From positions 248,001-312,000 of the forward strand of contig NZ_FXAT01000004.1 of assembly GCF_900177725.1 (NCBI RefSeq): 64,000 nt of DNA. The letters run 5' to 3'. The position numbers and the translations under genes are program-made. The notes beneath the pieces were generated by a model. It searched no databases, had not been told where the DNA came from, and was given only the letters and a program-made list of their open reading frames with translations. Shown one piece after another: positions 24,924 through 34,010 of the stretch (the first letter of the stretch is position 1; every line of letters starts with the position of its first letter). Source of the DNA: Paraburkholderia susongensis. Lineage in GTDB: Bacteria; Pseudomonadota; Gammaproteobacteria; Burkholderiales; Burkholderiaceae.

Positions 24924-26243
24924 ATGAAGATCCTGATCTACGGCATCAATTACGCGCCGGAACTGACGGGAACTGGCAAGTACACGGCGGAAATGGCCGC
25001 GCTGCTCGCGAGCCGCGGGCACGACGTGCGCGTGATCTGCGCGCCGCCCTATTACCCGGAGTGGCGCGTGCAGGCGGGCTACACCGCATGGCGCTACCGG
25101 CGCGAAACGCGCGACGGCGTGATGCTGTGGCGCGCGCCGCTGTGGGTGCCGCGGCGGCCCACCGGCATTCGCCGCGTGCTGCATCTGGCGAGCTTCGCGG
25201 CGAGTTCGCTGCCGCTGCTCGCAAGACATGCGCTGTGGGGCCCCGACGCCGTGATGCTGATTGCGCCGACCCTGATGTGCGCGCCGGCGACGCTCGCGCT
25301 CGCGCGTCTCACGCGCGCCAGCGCGTGGCTGCATATTCAGGACTACGAGGTCGATGCGGCGTTCGATCTCGGTCTGCTGAAAAGCTCGCGTGCCGCGCGT
25401 GTGGCGCGCTGGCTCGAACGTGCGTTGTTGCGCCGCTTCGATGCGGTGTCGTCGATCACGCAGCAGATGAGCGCGCGCGCGAGCGCGAAGGGCGTGCCGC
25501 CGGCGCGGGTCGTGTGCCTGCCGAACTGGGTCGACGCGGCGAGCATCTATCCGTTGCCGCGCGCGAGCGCATACCGGCAGGAACTGGACATTCCCGGCGA
25601 ACAGAAGGTCGTGCTGTACTCGGGCAACATGGGCGCGAAACAGGGCATCGAAACGCTCGCCGACGCGGCTGCGCTGCTTGCCGCGCGCCCCGACATCACG
25701 TTCGTGTTCTGCGGCAGCGGCGCCGCGAAGGAGAGTCTCATCGCGCGCTGCGCGGGACTCGCGAACTGCATCTTCCTGCCGCTTCAACCCGCCGAGCGTC
25801 TGAACGAACTGCTCAATCTCGCCGACATTCACGTGCTGCCGCAACGCGCCGACGCGGCCGATCTCGTGATGCCGTCCAAGCTCACCGGCATGTTCGCGAG
25901 CGGCCGCGCGACCGTTGCGATGGCGCGCCGCGGCACGGCCCTGCATGAAGCGGTGGCCTCGCGCGGCATCGTGGTGCCGCCGGAGAACGTGAAGGCGCTG
26001 GCGGCGGCGATCACCGTGCTCGCGAGCGACACGGCGCGCCGCACGGCGCTCGGCAAGGCCGCGCGTGAATACGCGGAGCGCGCGCTGTCGCCGGAATCGA
26101 CGATTCTGGTTTTCGAGGAACGGCTCGCAGCGGTGTTTCTACAGGTGCGCGCGACGCGCGCGGCTTATTTCAGGCGGCGCTCTTCAACGAGCGCGGCTGG
26201 CCCGCGCAACGCGGCAACCGCGGAGGAAGCCGCGCCGGATTGA
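24924..26243 (+). CDS. wcaI: colanic-acid-type fucosyltransferase WcaI homologue
   Basis: 439-aa GT4 enzyme. It opens MKILIYGINYAPELTGTGKY and has APPYYPEWRV (~42) and a WLHIQDYEVDAAFDLGLL segment (~135), all characteristic of WcaI. The donor domain has LYSGNMGAKQGIETLADAA and LPQRADAADLVMPSKLTGMFASG. In colanic acid synthesis WcaI is assigned as a fucosyltransferase, which fits the Gmd/Fcl supply encoded upstream. The last ~30 residues are a low-complexity Ala/Arg tail. The ATG at 24924 is the natural start. Confidence 0.88.
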   Translation: MKILIYGINYAPELTGTGKYTAEMAALLASRGHDVRVICAPPYYPEWRVQAGYTAWRYRRETRDGVMLWRAPLWVPRRPTGIRRVLHLASFAASSLPLLARHALWGPDAVMLIAPTLMCAPATLALARLTRASAWLHIQDYEVDAAFDLGLLKSSRAARVARWLERALLRRFDAVSSITQQMSARASAKGVPPARVVCLPNWVDAASIYPLPRASAYRQELDIPGEQKVVLYSGNMGAKQGIETLADAAALLAARPDITFVFCGSGAAKESLIARCAGLANCIFLPLQPAERLNELLNLADIHVLPQRADAADLVMPSKLTGMFASGRATVAMARRGTALHEAVASRGIVVPPENVKALAAAITVLASDTARRTALGKAAREYAERALSPESTILVFEERLAAVFLQVRATRAAYFRRRSSTSAAGPRNAATAEEAAPD

Positions 26244-26274
26244 TCCGGCACGCGGCCATCTCATGAATGCGAAC

Positions 26275-26829
26275 TCACCACGGCGAACGATAGACCGCAC
26301 GCTTTGCGCCACCGTACGGATCGGCGTAGGCCTCTTTCGGCGCGCCTCGCGGTGGAGCGCCGTTGGCGGCGTTCGGGCGATCAGTCTGATTCGGGGCGCG
26401 CATCGGGTCGCCGGCGGCGGGCGCGTTACGTTGCGTTTTGCCCAGTTTGGCGTTGGCGGCCTTGGCGTTCGGCATCTGGCCGAGCACGGTCATGCGTCGT
26501 TCGTCGAGCAGGGCCTTGCGTTGAGCGTCGTCGGTGTTGCCTTCCGGATTGTCGCCGAGGCCGTATTCGGGTGGTGCGCCGAGCAGATCCTGTTCGGCGT
26601 TGCGGTTTTTCGCGGTGCGTTCGGCGGGCGTCTGCAGACCCTTGCCGTAGGTGATGCGATTGCCCGCGTAGCTGTTGGCCGCCGCGGCAGCCGCGTTCGG
26701 CGCAGCGGGCGCGGCGTCGTTCTGTGCGAACGCGAACGCGGGTGTGGCACAGATTGCGACGGCGGCGAACATCCACGCGCGCGCGCGAACGGCTGCGGGT
26801 TGGATCGCGAGTTGGATCGGAGCGCTCAT
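26275..26829 (-). CDS. exported Ala/Pro/Asn-rich protein of unknown function
   Basis: 184 aa. The signal peptide ends ATPAFAFAQ (~35), followed by a low-complexity stretch (AAPAAPNAAAAAANS), a more ordered middle (TPAERTAKNRNAEQDLLGAPPEYGLG) and a disordered Asn/Pro/Gly C-terminus. AGGA lies 8 nt before the ATG at 26829. It is transcribed against the EPS genes, so it is probably an independently regulated envelope protein. I recognise no family. Confidence 0.65.
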   Translation of the reverse strand: MSAPIQLAIQPAAVRARAWMFAAVAICATPAFAFAQNDAAPAAPNAAAAAANSYAGNRITYGKGLQTPAERTAKNRNAEQDLLGAPPEYGLGDNPEGNTDDAQRKALLDERRMTVLGQMPNAKAANAKLGKTQRNAPAAGDPMRAPNQTDRPNAANGAPPRGAPKEAYADPYGGAKRAVYRSPW

Positions 26830-27014
26830 GATGTTTTCCTGCAAGAGACGGTCGTTATGTCGTTATCGTGCGCCACGCCGCATGCGCGCAGCCGCCAAAA
26901 CGCTTGCCCGCGCGGCCACGGCAAAAAGATTCGTAAGGAATCGCAACATAATGGATGCGAACGGAGTCGCATGCTCGCACTTGAATACCTCGGATCGGGC
27001 TTCGGAGAATGCTG

Positions 27015-27635
27015 ATGAATAACCTCGCCGATGATGTGCGGATCGCGCGCGCCGCGCAAACCGAAGCAAGGCGCGAAGACGGCCGCGTGATCGATCTGAG
27101 TCTCGCGGGAAAGGGCAATTACGAGGCGAAGCGAGGCAAGCTCGTCGAGCTGATCTGGTTCGTGCTCGAAGCGTGCGTCATCAATAACAAGCTGCTGCCG
27201 TTCTCGTCGGTGCGGGTCGCGTTGCTGCGTCTATTCGGCGCGAAGATCGGCACGGGGTGCCGGTTCGTGCATCCGTTGCGCGTCAAGGCGCCGTGGAATC
27301 TCGAAGTCGGCGACAAGTGCTGGTTCGGCGTCGATGTATGGATCTACAACCAGGCGCTGATTCGCATCGGCTCGAACGTGTGCATTTCGCAGGGGACGTT
27401 CCTCACCGCTGGCTCGCATGAAATGAGCACGACGATGGATCTGTGTGTCGCGCCGATCGTCATCGAGGACGGTGTGTGGATCACGTCGAAGTGCGTCGTG
27501 CAGATGGGCGTGACGATCGGCCGCTCGGCGGTGGTGACGCCGCTGTCGGTCGTGCATCGCTCACTGGAAGCCGGGGGCGTGTATGGCGGCAATCCGTGCC
27601 GCTTTTTGCGGAAGCGTTTTGCTTCTGATACCTGA
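27015..27635 (+). CDS. wcaF: WcaF-like hexapeptide-repeat acetyltransferase
   Basis: 206-aa left-handed beta-helix acyltransferase. A leading helix region contains KLVELIWFVLEACVINN (~36). Hexapeptide turns follow (FGAKIGTGCRFVHPLRVKA, WIYNQALIRIGSNVCISQGT, GVWITSKCVVQMGVTIG), and the C-terminus VYGGNPCRFLRKR matches colanic acid WcaF and maltose O-acetyltransferase-like enzymes. The GSHEMST loop supplies the catalytic His. It likely O-acetylates a lipid-linked sugar with acetyl-CoA. GGAGA lies 6 nt before the ATG at 27015. Confidence 0.88.
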   Translation: MNNLADDVRIARAAQTEARREDGRVIDLSLAGKGNYEAKRGKLVELIWFVLEACVINNKLLPFSSVRVALLRLFGAKIGTGCRFVHPLRVKAPWNLEVGDKCWFGVDVWIYNQALIRIGSNVCISQGTFLTAGSHEMSTTMDLCVAPIVIEDGVWITSKCVVQMGVTIGRSAVVTPLSVVHRSLEAGGVYGGNPCRFLRKRFASDT

Positions 27636-27863
27636 GTCACAGACAGAGAACCACAGCGTGTCTACGCTGCGGAGGCCAAAGTCATGATCGCGCGTGGCCG
27701 GCGCTCGCGGTGCAGAGTCGGCGTGCTTGCGCTGACGCTCGCGCGGCGCCGGTCCACGGTCCGGTCATGACGTGTGCGTGTGGTGGACACCCGGCAGCGG
27801 CTGGCCGGGCGGAATGATCGCGGCGCACATCATGATATGCATGACGAAGTTGGGGAGCAGCGG

Positions 27864-29612
27864 ATGTTCATCGATACTCGAACGGTTGAACAGAACACGG
27901 TCATAGAGACGACGATCTGCATCATCGGGGGCGGGGTGGCGGGCATTACGCTCGCGCGGGAACTGTCGCGCGCGGGGGTGGACGCATGCCTGCTCGAGAG
28001 CGGCGGCTTCCGGCCCGATGACGAAACCCGCGACCTCTATCGCGGTGAAAACGTGGGATTGCCTTATACGTTCGCGGACGGCTCGCGCAGCCGCTTTTTC
28101 GGCGGCAGCAGCAATTGCTGGGGCGGCTGGTGCCGTCCGCTCGATCCATGGGATTTCGACAGGCGCGACTGGGTCGCGCACAGCGGCTGGCCGTTCGGTC
28201 TGGACGAACTCGCGCCGTATTACGCGCGCACCCACGAACTGCTCAAGCTCGGCCCGCAGAATTTCGATCCCGCGTACTGGGAGCGTGAGATCGGCCGCCA
28301 CGACGTGCGGCGCGTGCCGCTCGGCACCGGCGACCTGTGCGATACGGTCGCGCAGTTCAGCCCGCCCGTGCGCTTCGGCAAGACGTACCGGGACGAACTG
28401 GCGCGCTCGAAGCGCGTGCGCGTGTTCCTTCACGCGAACGTGCTCAACATCGATGCCGACGCGCAGGGCACGACGATCACGCGCGTGCGCGCCGGCACGA
28501 TCAGCGGCCGCAGGATCGCGGTGCAGGCGAAAATTTTCGTGCTCGCGACGGGCGGCATCGAGAATGCGCGGCTGCTGCTCGCCTCGAACGACGTGCAGGC
28601 CGCGGGGCTCGGCAATGCGCATGATCTGGTGGGGCGCTACTTCATGGATCATCCGCGCATGATGTCGGGCAAGGTGCGCTTTCGTCCAGGCCATGCGCGC
28701 AACAAGCTCTACGACGCCAAGTATCACTACCAGAACGTGGCGGTGTCCGCGCATGGCACGAAGATCTCGTCGCAATTCGCGCCGAAGGAAGACTGGCTGG
28801 TGCGCGAGAAGCTGCTCAATTCGCGCGTCTGGCTCTACTCGAAATGGTATGGAGAAGGCAGCGCCGGTTCCGAGGCGCTGATTCATTGCAAGGAAGCGCT
28901 GCTCCATAAAGACCAGCCCGGCCGCAGCCTGAAGACCGATCTCGCGACGATGGTCGCGCATCCGGCGCAGACCGTCGGCTATGGTTTGACGCGGCTCCTG
29001 CAGTGGCCGGTGCTGATTACCGATGTGACCTTGCAGGCGATCGTCGAAGCGGTGCCCGATCCCGATAGCCGCGTGACGTTGTCGCCCGACAAGCGCGATC
29101 GCCTGGGCATGCCGCGCGTGAGTGTGGACTGGCGCCTCGGCGAACAGGTGAAGCGCACGTTCGACAAGACCTTCCGGCTGCTCGCGCAGGAGTTGCAGAT
29201 GGCCAATGTCGCCGACGTCGAACTCGACGCGCCGCTCGAAGGCAGGCCGTGGCCCGCCAAACTCGAGGGTACGTGGCATCACATGGGCACGACGCGCATG
29301 CACGACTCGCCGCGCGAGGGCGTGGTCGATAGCGACTGCAAGGTGCACGGCATCAGCAATCTGTACGTGGGCGGCAGTTCGGTGTTTCCGACGGTCGGCG
29401 CGAATTTCCCGACCATCACGATCGCGGCGCTCGCGCTGCGTCTCGCGGGGCATCTGGTGCGGCAGCTCGACATGCCGGATATCGTCGGCAGAACGCGGGT
29501 CGAGGCGGCGAACAGCGAGGTGACGCCGATGCAGGGGGTGTCGCAGATCGAGACGCTGCCGATCGCGGCTTCCACGTTGACGCCTATGATCAAGGAGCAG
29601 GGTGGGCGGTGA
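27864..29612 (+). CDS. GMC-type FAD-dependent oxidoreductase in the EPS locus
   Basis: 582 aa. The FAD-binding motif CIIGGGVAGITLARELSRAG is at ~20-39. The GMC signature regions are SRFFGGSSNCWGGWCRPLDP (~77), VLATGGIENARLLLAS (~235) and the C-terminal WHHMGTTRM...GISNLYVGGSSVFPTVG...PTITIAALALRLA. There is no signal peptide, so it should be cytoplasmic. GMC enzymes oxidise sugars or alcohols. Here it might oxidise a sugar residue or nucleotide sugar of the repeat unit; that role is inferred from position only. It lies 228 bp downstream of wcaF. The ATG at 27864 is preceded by GGGGAG. Confidence 0.85.
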   Translation: MFIDTRTVEQNTVIETTICIIGGGVAGITLARELSRAGVDACLLESGGFRPDDETRDLYRGENVGLPYTFADGSRSRFFGGSSNCWGGWCRPLDPWDFDRRDWVAHSGWPFGLDELAPYYARTHELLKLGPQNFDPAYWEREIGRHDVRRVPLGTGDLCDTVAQFSPPVRFGKTYRDELARSKRVRVFLHANVLNIDADAQGTTITRVRAGTISGRRIAVQAKIFVLATGGIENARLLLASNDVQAAGLGNAHDLVGRYFMDHPRMMSGKVRFRPGHARNKLYDAKYHYQNVAVSAHGTKISSQFAPKEDWLVREKLLNSRVWLYSKWYGEGSAGSEALIHCKEALLHKDQPGRSLKTDLATMVAHPAQTVGYGLTRLLQWPVLITDVTLQAIVEAVPDPDSRVTLSPDKRDRLGMPRVSVDWRLGEQVKRTFDKTFRLLAQELQMANVADVELDAPLEGRPWPAKLEGTWHHMGTTRMHDSPREGVVDSDCKVHGISNLYVGGSSVFPTVGANFPTITIAALALRLAGHLVRQLDMPDIVGRTRVEAANSEVTPMQGVSQIETLPIAASTLTPMIKEQGGR

Positions 29613-29733
29613 GGCGAGCGCGTCGCGGCGTTGCCGGGCGCGACGCTGCGTGTGGTGTGTTGCGCTGGGAGTCGTAAGCCATGAGCCATGACCCGAGACT
29701 CATGCAGCCAGCGCCGTTCGCCTTGCGCAAAAC

Positions 29734-30948
29734 TCAGCGGCTCTGCTGCGCGGCCTCTTGCAGCGTCGCGAGCGAGTGTTCCCGCACGCTATCCACGTGT
29801 CCCTGTGTTTCGAGCAGGGCGCTCAACGCGTTGACCATCGCGTCGATGCGAAAACGCGCATCGAACGTGCGAACCGCCTGCGCGCGCATCGCGCTGCGTG
29901 CGGCGGGGGCCATTTCGAGCCAGCGTAGCAGATTCTGTTCGGTGCCGTCGACGGTGTCGGCTGCGACGAGACCGGCGCCATCCGCTTCGATTTCGCGCCA
30001 GACGTTGACCTTGTCGGAGATCAGTGCGGGCAGTCCGCAACCGAGCGCCTCGGCGACCGCCACGCCGAAATTCTCCTGATGCGACGGCAGGACGAAGACG
30101 TCGCTCGCATGAAACGCGCCCCACTTGAGGTCGCCCTGCAACATGCCGGGCAGGCTGAGGCGCTGCGCGATGCCGGCCGCCTGCGCCTGGGCGCGCAACG
30201 TCGCGACCCAGCCGGTTTCGTCGGGACCCGCTATCACGAGATGCAGCGCGGGATCGTGCGCGGCCACTCGCGCAAACGCGTCGATCAGCAGATCGCAGCC
30301 CTTCTTCGCATGGATGCGGCCGAGAAACAGCACGATGCGTTTGCCGCGCAGGCTCGGCACCGCTTGCAGGAACGCTTCGCGCGCGGGTTGCGGATCGAGC
30401 GCGGGCACCGTGGTGCCGAACGGCACGATCCGCTCGTTCGCGCGATACAGCCAGAACGAGCGGCGCGCGCGCGTGCGTTCCTCTTCGGTCGTGAAGATCA
30501 CCGCGCGCGCATCGCGCAGCACGCGATATTCGGCCCACGGCCAGTACAGCCACTTCTTCGCATGCTTGAGCGGATACGCGTCCCTGAACCACGGGTCGAG
30601 CATGCCGTGCACGTACACGTAGTACGGCACATCGCTGTCGTGCAGCGCGCGCCATGCGGCGAAGCCGTGGTATTGCCAGAGGCCGTGCACGATCACCGCG
30701 TCGAAACGCTTCGCATTGGCGGCGAGCCACGGCGCGAAACGCTTGCAGTAACCATAGCGGCCGCGTGCTGGGCCGAGTGCGTGGACCGGCAGCGGAAAGC
30801 TCGCGAGAAAGCCGTCGACGGGCGCGTCGCAGGTCGCCACTTCGATGTCGTGTCCGGCGTCCCGCATCGCCATGCCGCTGCGGCGCACGCCTTCGACCGG
30901 GCCACCGCCGCGTGGATCGGCGCTGGGGAGCAGGTGCAGGATTTTCAT
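29734..30948 (-). CDS. family 4 glycosyltransferase, EPS locus
   Basis: 404-aa GT-B enzyme. The N-terminus MKILHLLPSADPRGGGPVEG has the GG-P loop typical of GT4 enzymes that bind lipid acceptors. YYVYVHGMLDPWFRDAYPLKHAKK (~115) and the donor domain VLFLGRIHAKKGCDLLIDAF (~210) and LPSHQENFGVAVAEALGCGLP (~290) are clear. It overlaps the upstream wzy-like gene by 4 bp (ATGA), so the two are co-translated. Confidence 0.88.
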   Translation of the reverse strand: MKILHLLPSADPRGGGPVEGVRRSGMAMRDAGHDIEVATCDAPVDGFLASFPLPVHALGPARGRYGYCKRFAPWLAANAKRFDAVIVHGLWQYHGFAAWRALHDSDVPYYVYVHGMLDPWFRDAYPLKHAKKWLYWPWAEYRVLRDARAVIFTTEEERTRARRSFWLYRANERIVPFGTTVPALDPQPAREAFLQAVPSLRGKRIVLFLGRIHAKKGCDLLIDAFARVAAHDPALHLVIAGPDETGWVATLRAQAQAAGIAQRLSLPGMLQGDLKWGAFHASDVFVLPSHQENFGVAVAEALGCGLPALISDKVNVWREIEADGAGLVAADTVDGTEQNLLRWLEMAPAARSAMRAQAVRTFDARFRIDAMVNALSALLETQGHVDSVREHSLATLQEAAQQSR

Positions 30949-32519
30949 CGTGCGTTGTCAGGTCCGTTGGAGCGTTGCGCGGGTGAGCGGCGCGGCGCGA
31001 GCGCGCCGAACTGGCTCGCGCCGGCCGGCCGCGGCGCGGTGGGCGTGCTGCCATGCGCGGAAGTGTGTGCCGCGCTGCGCGCGATGGTGCTTGAGAGGCC
31101 GAGCGTCGAGGCGAGGTCGGCGCGGCCGCTGCCGGGCTCGATGCGGCTCGGCAAGTCGGGTATCGCGAAGGGCGGCGCGGGCTGCGCCGCGTGTGGCGTG
31201 AGCGGCGCGCGCGGCCGGCGCGGGAAGCGCCTCGCGCGCGCGGTGGGCAACGCGCGTTGCAGGCGTGCGTGCGTCGCGATCATCAGACCGAGTGCGATGC
31301 CGAAGACGAGTCCCGAGAAACGCGGCCCTAGCGGATTGCCGCCGATCGAGGTGGCCGGCAGCGCGGCGAACAGCATGATCGCGCGGCCGAGCACCGGCAG
31401 CAGCGGCGCATCGGGCACGACCGCGCGCCAGTAGCGATACGACAGGCAGCAGATCCCGAGCGCGACGAGCGTGGCGAGCGGCAGCGCGATGCCGAACACG
31501 AGGCCGCCCGCGAACAGCTGATAGACCCAGAAGTTGTGCCCCGCGGCCCATTCGTTGATCGCATAGAAGTCTTTCTTGCTGAACTGGCCGGCGAGGTCCG
31601 GCAGATAGGCGGGCGAGTAGCGATAGTAGTGACCATAGCCCGCGCCGAACAGCAGCGTGCCCGCGTCGGCGGTGACCTGGTCGTACTGGTCGCGCATTTC
31701 GGCAAGACGCGTGATCGTGGTCGGGTCTTTGCCCGAGGCGGTTTCTTCCGAGGCGAAGATGCGCTGCGTCCAGTGTTCCGCGACGCTCGGAAAGCTCAGC
31801 GCGGCGATACCGGCCATGCCCGCGAGCAACGCGCCGATCACGAAGCTGCGCGCGAGCGCGCGCCACGCATGGCGCATGGTCGGCGCGCTCAACGCCATCG
31901 CGAGCAGGAACAGCAGCACCGTGCCGACCAGCAGGCTGCGCGTCACGCTCAGCAAGGAGACGACGATGGTCGCCCCGAACACCATGATCGTCGAAAAGGA
32001 ATAGCGCCGCGCGACGACGAATTCGTGCAGCAGCACGGCTTGCAGACCGAGCAGCGTCACCGAGATGATCCGGTAGCGCACGTCTTCGAGACCGCCGCCC
32101 GTCGCCATGCCGTAGCCGAAGGTGAACACGAGGCTGATGACGTTGGCGACGTACAGCGCCTTTTCGAACTGCGTGATTCTGTATTCGCTCCACGGGCGGC
32201 ACGCGACGAGGTAGCCGAGCATGAACAGCACGAACGGCAACAGCGTGCGCAGATAGTTGCCGACGTCGTTGCCCTGAATCAGTTGGGTGACGATGCTGCC
32301 GAATATGCACAGCATGATGCTGAGGGTGACGAGCGAGCGCAGCCGCGCGCGCTCGTGAAAGCGCGGCGCGATCAGGAGCAGCGCCAGGCCCGCGGCGATC
32401 GCGGGCAGGACGAGTATGAACTGCGCGAAATGCCCGGTGTTCGCGTCCGTCGCCTTATAGTCGACGGCAAGCGGGAGCAGAAAAATCCATATCCAGGGCG
32501 TCGCATACTGGTGGCGCAT
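30945..32519 (-). CDS. wzy: Wzy-type polysaccharide polymerase with long basic/Pro-rich tail
   Basis: 524 aa. About 12 hydrophobic segments up to residue ~415 include ESYEN-free O-antigen ligase-like features: a large periplasmic loop (~235-330) with TRLAEMRDQY and FGAGYGHYYRYSP, and the AAGHNFWVYQLFAGG element. Wzy and WaaL proteins share this topology. Presence in an EPS locus with wzx, wza and wzc favours polymerase. The C-terminal ~110 residues are disordered, Arg/Pro/Ala-rich and extend beyond the normal end of the family. The symbol is assigned by context and topology, not by strong motif identity. Confidence 0.78.
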   Translation of the reverse strand: MRHQYATPWIWIFLLPLAVDYKATDANTGHFAQFILVLPAIAAGLALLLIAPRFHERARLRSLVTLSIMLCIFGSIVTQLIQGNDVGNYLRTLLPFVLFMLGYLVACRPWSEYRITQFEKALYVANVISLVFTFGYGMATGGGLEDVRYRIISVTLLGLQAVLLHEFVVARRYSFSTIMVFGATIVVSLLSVTRSLLVGTVLLFLLAMALSAPTMRHAWRALARSFVIGALLAGMAGIAALSFPSVAEHWTQRIFASEETASGKDPTTITRLAEMRDQYDQVTADAGTLLFGAGYGHYYRYSPAYLPDLAGQFSKKDFYAINEWAAGHNFWVYQLFAGGLVFGIALPLATLVALGICCLSYRYWRAVVPDAPLLPVLGRAIMLFAALPATSIGGNPLGPRFSGLVFGIALGLMIATHARLQRALPTARARRFPRRPRAPLTPHAAQPAPPFAIPDLPSRIEPGSGRADLASTLGLSSTIARSAAHTSAHGSTPTAPRPAGASQFGALAPRRSPAQRSNGPDNAR

Positions 32520-32808
32520 TTGCCGATACCTCCCGTGCCTTCATCGCGCCGTTGGTCTGTAGCGGACGGTCACGTACTGCCCCATTTTGCGAGCGATATC
32601 CGGGGCTGTTGGTTGGCTCGACCGCATTCGTCGCCGATTGCCTGGGTTCTGGCGACCGTGGCAAGGGCACTGTCTGCAAGACGCGCGCACACTTGAGCAG
32701 GTTGTCTGCCAATGCCTTGAAGTTGGCGCGCACGCAAGCGTGCCGCCAACCAGTATGCAAAAAAGCCCATAGGTCCGAGGCGGCCGCGACAGGTGAAGGG
32801 AGAACAAC

Positions 32809-33963
32809 ATGAGATGGTTTCGCGGGGCGGGACCCGCAAAGAAAACCGAACGGTCGATCGAACTGGACTTCGTGCGCGGCATCGCGATCATCGCCGTGAT
32901 GGGCTATCACTTTCATGCTGTTCATACCGGCAACCCCCTGATTCATATCATCGAATACCCGCTGAAGAATTTCGGCCGGGAAGGCGTGAACCTGTTCTTT
33001 ACGCTGAGCGGCTTCCTCGTGGGCGGGCTGCTGTTGCGGCAGTACGCGGAAACGGGGCACGTCGACGCGAAGCGCTTCATCATCCGGCGGATTTTCCGCA
33101 TCTGGCCCGCGTATTACGTGCTGATCGCGTTTCATGTGGTGGCGGGCCGCCACCCGCTGAGCACGTTCCTCGTTCAGAACCTGACTCATCTGCAGAACTA
33201 CCTGGGCACCTCGATCACGCAGACCTGGAGCCTTGCGGTCGAAGAGCACTTCTATCTCGTGCTGCCCGCGCTGCTGCTGCTGTTTGCGCGCTGGCGCCTG
33301 CGCGCGTGGACGATCGTCGGCGTGCTCACGGGCGTGTGCGTGGTGGTGCTGATCGCGCGCTGCTTCGCGGTCGCGGACGGCCGGATCGAAGCGTCGTTCG
33401 CGTACACGCAGTACCGGCTCGACAGCCTGCTGTACGGCGTGATTCTTGCCGTGATCTACTGGATGAAGCCGGGCGTCTATCAGCAGATCGCAAAGCGCAA
33501 ATGGCTGTTGATCGGCGCGATCGCGATACTGTGCGCGTGGCTCGTGTTCGCGATCAGCAACGTGGCGCTCGATCAGAGCATCGGCTACACGATCCAGGCC
33601 ATCGGTTTTGCCGCCTTGATCGTGTTCCTCCTCGAGTATTCCGGCTCGCTGCGCACGACCTGGCTCTATCGCGGCGTCGCGTGGATCGGCCTCTATTCGT
33701 ACGGTATCTACCTGTGGCATTCGCTTGCGCTCGCCCCCGGCGACATCGTGATTCGCAAGGCCACTGCGCTCGGTTTGCCGCCGAGCGCGATCTGGGTCAT
33801 TGCGTTGACCGCGCAGTTCGTGATCGCGATCGGCATCGGCTATGTGACGACGCGCGCGATCGAAAAGCCGTTCCTGATGATGCGCAACGCGCTGTTCCCG
33901 GAAAAGCGCAACAGTTCCCTGCGCGAAGAGGTATCGGCCGCGGCAGGCGGGCAGTTGTCCTGA
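32809..33963 (+). CDS. acyltransferase family 3 membrane protein
   Basis: 384 aa with about ten membrane helices. It carries the acyltransferase-3 hallmarks: ELDFVRGIAIIAVMGYHFHA (~19-38, catalytic His), a VNLFFTLSGFLVGGLLL segment (~59-75), the R-x-x-x-R-I-x-R-I-W-P type RFIIRRIFRIWPAYY (~90-105), TWSLAVEEHFYLVLP (~145) and a late SYGIYLWH. Members transfer O-acetyl or other acyl groups to surface polysaccharides across the inner membrane. With wcaF it gives the locus two acyl-modifying activities. It starts at 32809 with a purine-rich GGAGAA upstream and is divergent from wzy. Confidence 0.9.
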   Translation: MRWFRGAGPAKKTERSIELDFVRGIAIIAVMGYHFHAVHTGNPLIHIIEYPLKNFGREGVNLFFTLSGFLVGGLLLRQYAETGHVDAKRFIIRRIFRIWPAYYVLIAFHVVAGRHPLSTFLVQNLTHLQNYLGTSITQTWSLAVEEHFYLVLPALLLLFARWRLRAWTIVGVLTGVCVVVLIARCFAVADGRIEASFAYTQYRLDSLLYGVILAVIYWMKPGVYQQIAKRKWLLIGAIAILCAWLVFAISNVALDQSIGYTIQAIGFAALIVFLLEYSGSLRTTWLYRGVAWIGLYSYGIYLWHSLALAPGDIVIRKATALGLPPSAIWVIALTAQFVIAIGIGYVTTRAIEKPFLMMRNALFPEKRNSSLREEVSAAAGGQLS

Positions 33964-34010
33964 GCGTTTTCAGGACCCGCTCGCAAGTCCGTCATTGGCG
34001 TGAGCAGGCC

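Noticed and set aside
27684..27770. 28-codon open frame with GGAGG upstream, before the GMC oxidoreductase gene
   Set aside because: Arg-rich peptide with no signal or similarity; the ribosome-site match alone is not enough.
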